A DNA stretch of 64,000 nt from Chimonanthus salicifolius. Lineage: Eukaryota > Streptophyta > Magnoliopsida > Laurales > Calycanthaceae. The DNA lies in contig CM023537.1 of NCBI GenBank assembly GCA_013350335.1, forward strand, positions 11,881,384 through 11,945,383, given 5' to 3'. Positions 58,226-64,000 of this stretch are shown piece by piece. Position 1 is the stretch's first letter; the number at the start of each line of letters is the position of its first letter. A program made the translations under genes and the position numbers. Under the pieces are notes generated by a model. The model did no database searches and was not told the origin of the DNA. It saw only the letters and a list, made by a program, of their open reading frames with translations.

Positions 58226-61200
58226 CTGCACTATTACACATCCTACTAACAATATAAATTATTTTATTGATCCATTCTGATGTTCAAATAAATATCACCA
58301 TATGAAGCTAGTAAGCTACAAGCAAGAAACATTGTGTTTACTGCACACTTACGTGCTATTCTAAATAGGAAGGGAGGAGGCTGAAAAGGGACTGAGAGAC
58401 TGAGAGTGGAGTTCATTTATCTTCCAAATAATTTCTACAGCTTCTTTGTGTGCTACTGGTGAATAAAAAGAGAATAGGCAGAATGTAAATATGAAAAAAC
58501 ATTACTTCATTTCTCACTCAAATCCAGTCCACAACCAACTCAATTCCAGCTTCCATCCAAAATTTTAGGAACTTGCCAATTCTTCCCCACAGAATGGCCA
58601 TGAGAGGCAAGAATGATAAACAAAAATGAAACCTACTTGAATAGGCTCTATGGATGGTATAGGTCATAGGCTAACATTAAGATGGAAATTGATCACATTT
58701 AGGTGGATTAGGGAGGCGTATGCAGCAGCATAGATACTGTGAATTGTGATGACTATCAACCAATACAAAGTCTGCAGACCCTCTTTGCAGGCCCCATCAC
58801 TCAACTCTTTAAATTATTCGATCATGATCTGTTTTCATTGTTAAAAAAGGAATTAGTCAAATGGATAACTCTACTATGTAGAATCATAGTAGTCAAGGCA
58901 CAAGGTGCAATCAAGGCATCAGGGGGTCCTTGAGCCTAAGGCGCAAGGAGCATGTCTAGACTCAAACCCAATTTTGTCATCAGCTCTTATTTGTATACTT
59001 TATAATATGTATAGATTCAAGGATTTGTGTCCTTATCACATCAATGTTAACAAAATGCCACCACCCATCCAAAAGAAACAAACTATATTGGCAATTGAAC
59101 TTCAAGTACATTGTATGAGCATATATTATATACAAACGCAAACAAATTATCTAATAATTAGAATTTTTAATTAAGGATTATTAACAATTGCTTCATGTTA
59201 ACTATGATATTTACTAGCTATAATGAAAAATTTAAAAATAGGCTTATCATAGGTAAAAAGTCTAAAAAACTAGGTGATGCCCTAGGTACAAAATAGGCTA
59301 GGTGATATCCAAAGTGGGTCTAGATCCTAGGTAAGGGCCTATATGCAACTAAGGCACAATTTTGAGCTTTGACTACTACATCTGGAATATGACATATTTG
59401 AAGGAAACCCTAAATGGTGTGCTATCTATTCATGGCATGGGTTATAATAAGATAACCAAGATCTCCTAGGCCCCGGCCTCAACTGAAGGGGGCCCATCAT
59501 GTCCCCAATTGCATTGCTTCATCCTTGACACCCACCAACCCCTATGAAGTGGATCCTCACCCAATTTGACCCCAATCTAAGTTAATTAGCCATTGATCTC
59601 ACCCAAAGAATTTCCATCATTGAAAAGAAATCAATTTTGGGGATCTAAAAAACACATGAATTCACTTATCCAATCAAGGTGGTTTTTACTTATTCAAGCA
59701 AGGAACTTTCCAACCAACCCATCACATAGGATCTAGTGGACAACACATAGAAGTCCTCAAATTGTTATTTGAGGACAGGGGCCTAAGGGATCTTGGTTAT
59801 AAAATAAGATATCCAACCAAAATCAAAATCATGAAACGAGGATAATATTGAGTTCTTTTCCTTGCACATTTGTTATTATCATTGCCTTTGCTTCCAATGC
59901 AAGTAATATCAATTTCAGAAATGAACCAAGGGAAACAAGAAATGGATTTTGGAACCGGCTGAAGCATGGTCTGATTGCATAAGTAACACAACAAAGAGAA
60001 TTTTGGAAATGGGGAGTTGCTTACTTCGGCGATGAAAGTGGACACCACTTCATCAAAAAATTTCATTTTACCCTTACCAAGGGTAAGGAATCATTGTTTC
60101 CTCACTTCTAACTGAGGTAAGCTCTCTAACTACATTGTAATAGACACAAGCTTCTCCACCTTCACTTTTTCCTGTGAACATTAAATGGGATTACTTGATT
60201 AACTGAAAAAATGAAGTTTCTCTACAAGAGGCATTCACCGCATTCACATGCTCCACTTTGTACCTAGTAGACAATCCTTACATTTTCTTCCTTGCTTCTC
60301 ATCCAGACTCCCTAAATTCAAGGTTGCTAGTGGTGGCCTAAAAGTAAACTGAAGAACCTCAACATGAAGGAAATATAAAGCTTACATACAAATCATTATG
60401 CCATTAGAATTCGAACATAGACTCACCCGCTTCTTTGTTTGGCACAGTTACATAAACAACAATACTTGGGACAGTTGTGGCGTTGCCTTCCATTCCAGTA
60501 GAATGAACACCCTTGGTAGATGATTGACTAGTAAACCTCGACCTGGTAAGTTAGCAGGTCCAGTAGAGTGACTTGTGTTAGAATCAAATCCCTCAGTTTA
60601 AATATTCTACATCCAGTATTAATCAAGCAAAATCTCAAATATTTATGTGAAGATGCAGGCCTAACTTTATTATGGTCAGATCTCCTTTAGTTATTATGTA
60701 TATTATGACATCTTAACATGGAGGAATATCTATGAATTTTGGATATGCGACACCTCTTGGGGAAGGGCCATTAAAGTAAAAGATTTTGACATTTTGTACA
60801 GGAAGCCTCTCATTGGAGATTGAAAAATGGCATTACTAATGGATGTTAGAAAGATTAGCACCCATTGAATACTCTGGCTAAATAGATGGTTATCCGAGCC
60901 ACTTCAAATGGCAACATTAGTCGTCGCCATTCTAAGATGCATAGAATTGTGCAAAATTTGCATATGTTTCCTTTAGAATCCTACGGTATTTACATACAAG
61001 TACATTCCATCTAGACATATCTTAAAAAAAAATTACAAATTATGGCAGATAAACACAATTTAAGTGTTAAGTATACATCTTACAAATTTTCTAGTCTATC
61101 ATCCATTAAAAATCAGATTACATAAGAACAGTGACAGAGACGATGGAATTTTCCATAAAGTTTCCATCAAACGAGACACCCGATGTTTATTTCACCCTTG

Positions 61201-61629
61201 AAATGGTAACAAACGTAGAAAAGTTGATGCGAGTCTGTCATTTTTTTCGAAAATCATACCGTCCCAATTATTTGAAAACATCATCCGATACCGTTCCCCA
61301 ATTCATGGTTCCCAAATGAAATTAATAATTTTTTGGGGGCAGTTATGAACTTAAAAAGAAAGAAAAAAAAAAAAAAGCGGCAGACGACCCAATTGAAGCA
61401 AATACCTGAGGAAAGAGAGGAGAGGATGGGACTGAGCGCACCCCGTCTTGAAGGTGAAAGCAGGATTGAGATTGGTGAGGGTGATGTTGAGGACGCAAAG
61501 GGCTCGGACCAGAGGAAGCCGAATTCCCAGAGAAGACGAATGTAATGGGTTTCTTCTTCTTCTGAGGCTACTGCGGTCGCTTATTATACGGCAATTCGAA
61601 TTCCAATTCCAGGGGGGGAAGGATGCCAT
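52680..61629 (-). CDS. CUTA: CutA-type protein, plastid targeted, six exons, one frameshift
   Basis: CutA proteins are small trimers linked to divalent metal (copper) binding; the plant form is in chloroplasts. Exons in transcription order: 61406-61629, 60427-60542, 57699-57760, 54788-54819, 54169-54263, 52680-52761 (stop TGA). Start ATG at 61629 (MASFPPWNWNSNCR). About 203 aa once one base is allowed for. Residues 1-95 are a basic, Ser-rich presequence with a hydrophobic stretch. The CutA domain runs from PSIVVYVTVPNKEAG (100-114), through ACVNRVPGIESVYFWDGK and SEELLIIKTRESLLEALTEH, to the C-terminal NHEYDVPEVISMPITGG and YLEWIKNST. Exon 3 is 62 bp where 63 are expected: GAAAGCTC has lost one A of a run, breaking the frame between IVTE and KLAAC. 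Everything else is intact, so I suspect a homopolymer assembly error. Intron 3 has a GC donor (GCATGT). Confidence 0.9.
53553..53930. repeat. Diverged direct repeat pair in CutA intron 5
   Basis: Two ~95-bp stretches (about 53553-53651 and 53838-53930) share ACCTA(A/G)CATGGAATA, GATAAAG.GCC.GATTTCA and GTTCCAT.AGCTTTG-like blocks, with an offset of about 270 bp. They could be the ends of a small retroelement or a local duplication. Confidence 0.5.
55638..55858 (+). mobile_element. SINE family B, full-length copy
   Basis: The tRNA-like head has TGGCTTGACGGTGAAG as A-box region and GAGTTCGATTC as B box. The body CACTCCCCATAG ... CTTGCACATGCTCC ... GACACCTTGGTC follows, with an A13 tail (55844-55856). 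The body recurs at 24300-24505 and, inverted, at 30766-30915. It lies in CutA intron 3, antisense to the gene. Confidence 0.75.
55960..56490 (+). mobile_element. LINE RNase H remnant in CutA intron 3
   Basis: The plus strand encodes DKFSFNGLARSEPAGIAGV (first strand of LINE RNase H) at about 56020. Near 56424-56484 it encodes VECPMPNRVANMSDASKARS, matching the terminal PxxNxVADxxA motif. Frame changes lie between. It is antisense to CutA. Confidence 0.6.
56897..56936. repeat. (CA)n(TA)n(TG)n palindromic microsatellite
   Basis: CA repeats pass through ATATAT into TG repeats, forming a perfect hairpin or Z-DNA-prone tract. In CutA intron 3. Confidence 0.9.
57930..58130 (+). mobile_element. LINE RNase H N-terminal remnant in CutA intron 2
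   Basis: The plus strand reads STYGKLKFNFDGSLRW, the start of a LINE RNase H domain (KFNxDGS). It is antisense to CutA. The downstream T16G21 tract may mark its degraded end. Confidence 0.55.
58189..58225 (+). repeat. T16-G21 homopolymer junction
   Basis: Sixteen T followed directly by twenty-one G. The G run could form G-quadruplex on the plus strand. Its true length is uncertain in any assembly. Confidence 0.9.
58888..59384. repeat. Possible hAT-like MITE in CutA intron 2
   Basis: The termini GTAGTCAAGGC and GCTTTGACTAC are near inverted repeats. The interior edges carry AAGGCGCAAGG and CCTAGGTA-type words seen in plant hAT MITEs. No target duplication was identified, so the ends are approximate. 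Confidence 0.35.
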
Positions 61630-62028
61630 GTCTCTCCTCACACGCTAGCATATATCAGAGGAAGCGTCTCCATCTTGCTCGATCCCAGTACCAGTATAGC
61701 TTGCTCTGTTACAAAATTCGAATTGTACCCTTCTCGTGCGACAAGAAAATTCTGTTGAGTCGGGGGGTGTAACGACTCGCGCCGCCAAGCTTGAGCCTAA
61801 AGAGGCCCTCACTTCTTTTTGTTGGAGTGTGCCGTCGTACACATACTCTAAAAGGACTTGTGAGGGGTAAACTTTATGTACCACAACAACTTTCACTTTA
61901 AATTAGAGTCCATCTATCTCTTTTAAATTAGAGTCATTCCTAACTCCAATCTATAGTTAGATAGTTAAATCATTCTCAAATTTTATTTGTAAGAATTCAT
62001 TCCGTTAGTACAATATTGTTTACTTAGC
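61630..62028. other. CutA upstream region
   Basis: No coding sequence. Mixed GC near the start codon, likely promoter and 5' UTR. 61845-61900 resembles the sequence at 63455-63525 (CTCTAAAAGG.CTT, then .CACAAC.ACTTT), so part of this region may be an old fragment of the same repeat family. Confidence 0.4.
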
Positions 62029-62071
62029 ACCCATACACACTCTAAAAAAGCCTTAGAAGGGTGATTGGTTT

Positions 62072-63086
62072 CATTCATTCGAAAGCAGCAGTAACATTAT
62101 TTAAATATTTACTTTTAAAATTTTAAACTTATTTTTTGAACACTGTGTATTTCTAAAATTTCTCAAATTGAATATTTAGACTAATTAAAATAACCTGATA
62201 AAAATACCTTAAGACTTTAAGGTCTTTTGACACTCCTAAATATTTAAAATACAGTATTTTACAAATAAGGGTATCCCTAAGCTATGTCGAAAACACATTT
62301 GGAAGTGTCAAAAGACCTTAAAGTCTTAAGGTATTTTTATCAGGTTATTTTAATTAGTCTAGATATTCAATTTGAGAAATTTTGAAAATACACAGTGCTT
62401 AAAAATAACTGTCTATATTTTAAAACATAGACCATTATTTTTTAAGCACTGTGTATTTTCAAAATTTTTCAAATTGAATATCTAGACTAATTAAAATAAC
62501 TTGATAAAAATAGCTTAAGATTTCAAGGTCTTTTGACACTCCTAAATATCTAAAATACAGTATTTTACAAATAAGGGTGTCCCTAGGCTGTGTAGGTTGT
62601 GTCGAAAACATATTTAGAAGTGTCAAAAGACCTTGAAGTCTAAAGGTATTTTTATCAGGTTATTTTAATTAGTCTAGATATTCAATTTGAGAAATTTTAG
62701 AAATACATAGTGCGTAAAAAATAACGGTCTATGTTTTAAAATATAGACAGTTATTTTTAAGCACTGTGTATTTTCAAAATTTCTCAAATTGAATATCTAG
62801 ACTAATTAAAATAACCTGATAAAAATATCTTAAGACTTCAAGGTCTTTTGACACTTCCAAATGTGTTTTCGACACAGCCTAGGAATACCCTTATTTGTAA
62901 AATACTGTGTTTTAAATATTTAGGAGGGTCAAAAGACCTTGAAGTCTTAAGGTATTTTTATCAGGTTATTTTAATTAGTCTAAATATTCAAGTTGAAAAT
63001 TTTTAGAAATGCACAGTGCTCAAAAAATAAGTTTAAAGTTTTAAAAATAAATATTTAAATAATGTTGTTGCTTTCGAATGAATGAA
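62072..63086. repeat. 1-kb palindrome made of three tandem inverted units
   Basis: The whole block reads nearly the same on both strands: the left edge CATTCATTCGAAAGCAG mirrors the right edge CTTTCGAATGAATG. Inside are three units starting CACTGTGTATTTTC-like at 62141, 62447 and 62762 (periods about 306 and 315). Each unit is itself an imperfect palindrome around TACAAATAAGGGT, with arms containing AAGGTCTTTTGACACT and GGTTATTTTAATTAGTCTA. It is AT-rich and non-coding. Confidence 0.85.
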
Positions 63087-63330
63087 CGCTGAAGGATCCG
63101 AAGGAATCGTTCGAATGAATGAATGAAGCGCTGAAGGATCCGAAGGAATCATTCGAATGAATGAATGAATGAATGAAGCGCTGAAGGATCCGAAGGTCTT
63201 CATTCATTTGAATGAATGAAGCCCATTCAAATTCATTCATTTGAATGAATGAACATACATTCATAGTTAAACATTATTCATTCGAATGAATGCCAAAATG
63301 AACTGGGCATTCATTCGAATGATTGAAAAT
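63087..63330. repeat. GAATGAAT / GCTGAAGGATCCGAAGG minisatellite
   Basis: Three copies of a unit containing CGCTGAAGGATCCGAAGG are separated by variable (GAAT)n runs, then an inverted stretch of ATTCATTCGAATGAAT palindromes. It abuts the palindromic array, whose edge carries the same CGAATGAATGAA word. Confidence 0.85.
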
Positions 63331-63447
63331 ACGGGGGCAAAATGGTAATTTGCTACGAAATTTCAAAAACGGGTGTGTAGAGGCAGGATTAGCACAATAT
63401 TTTTTACTTTGGATCTAAACAAACTCTTGCAGCTTTGTTTTGTAGTA

Positions 63448-63488
63448 TGCACCCATACACACTCTAAAAAGGCCTTAAAAGGGTGAGT
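63448..63488. repeat. Direct repeat flanking the palindromic array
   Basis: The words GCACCCATACACACTCTAAA and, further on, AAGGGTGA occur here and at 62029-62068, so 62.07-63.45 kb is bracketed by ~40-bp direct repeats with a few mismatches. Confidence 0.75.
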
Positions 63489-63639
63489 GCTCCCATTTAT
63501 ATATCACAACTTTTACTCTCTAGGTGATGTGGGCCTTCGAGCACCCTCCTTGACATTTTCTCTCTCTCCCACACTGCCCCTCAAACACAAGGGTATCACA
63601 TGGGGCTTTATATGGCCATTTTAGAATAAAGCTTATCAA

Positions 63640-64000
63640 ATTTCTTACTCATGCAAGCTTGTCATATGTCAAGCAGGCGTGTGTTGAGTTCTACAACGAA
63701 TGTGTGTTGGGAAAGACTTGGGTTTATAAGTAGGGGTAAGCAACACCCATAGTGGCTAGTCATTTTGAGAAGGCAAATGCTCAATAACAAGTGATATCAG
63801 AGCCAACCCAGGAGCACTTTCATGTGAACTCAGGGGCACTACAACGGTGATCCCCTTGATGTGTGAACCCTACACAAAAGAGGTGTAGGTCCCCACAGGG
63901 ATTGGGTTAGGGAGCATGTCACACAAGCGTGTGCTAAATACCACATCGAATGTATGTTGGGAAAGAATTAGGCTTATATGTGGAGGTAGGCAACACTCAC
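63640..64000 (+). mobile_element. TRIM-like LTR element, cut by window end
   Basis: Two related stretches (about 63655-63790 and 63908-64000+) share AAGC.GGCGTGTG-like, CGAATGT.TGTTGGGAAAGA and TTATA.GT..GG..AGGCAACAC blocks. Between them, at 63792-63805, is TGATATCAGAGCCA, close to the plant iMet-tRNA primer-binding site TGGTATCAGAGC. A ~100-bp non-coding interior follows. Two short LTRs, a PBS and no coding capacity fit a terminal-repeat retrotransposon in miniature. Confidence 0.55.

Overview
This is nuclear DNA from a flowering plant with a repeat-rich genome. The evidence is intron-rich genes with plant-specific plastid targeting (plastidic glucose-6-phosphate isomerase, a CURT1 thylakoid protein, CutA), a plant PPR protein, and many fragments of plant-type LINEs, Ty3/gypsy chromoviruses, SINEs and hAT MITEs. 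I cannot name the species. No prokaryotic features, CRISPR arrays, rRNA genes or intact tRNA genes were found.

Layout. 1-1761: unassigned DNA and a probable solo LTR. 1762-17761 (minus): complete 14-exon plastid PGI gene (617 aa), whose introns hold LINE, RTE, LTR and SINE debris. 18.6-21.8 kb: nested inverted-repeat transposon structure carrying captured pieces of a PPR gene. 22.0-22.65 kb: hAT-type MITE made of ATCGGCCGAT palindromes with a perfect 8-bp target duplication. 23146-28174 (plus): five-exon J-domain protein. 30928-32490 (minus): intronless P-class PPR gene. 35224-51003 (minus): CURT1-family gene whose first intron is about 14.5 kb and is packed with two minus-strand LINEs, an organelle-like fragment, a broken chromovirus with an inverted duplicate 3' end, an ORF1-only LINE and another LINE tail. 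52680-61629 (minus): six-exon CutA gene. 62.0-64.0 kb: a 1-kb palindromic array, a GAATGAAT minisatellite and a TRIM-like LTR element cut by the window end.

The five real genes are ordinary housekeeping or organelle genes. Four of them probably act in plastids or mitochondria, but they do not form a pathway or an operon. PGI joins fructose-6-P and glucose-6-P for starch synthesis, CURT1 bends grana margins, CutA is a small trimeric metal-associated plastid protein, and the PPR protein is an organelle RNA-binding factor.

The points most worth a second look are three GC-AG introns sharing the same GCATGT donor, single-base frameshifts in three otherwise intact conserved genes (probably assembly indels), the very long CURT1 intron, and several unusual palindromic or foldback elements. 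I see no convincing new biological system. The least explained structures are the 62-63 kb palindrome array and the 18.6-21.8 kb foldback element.
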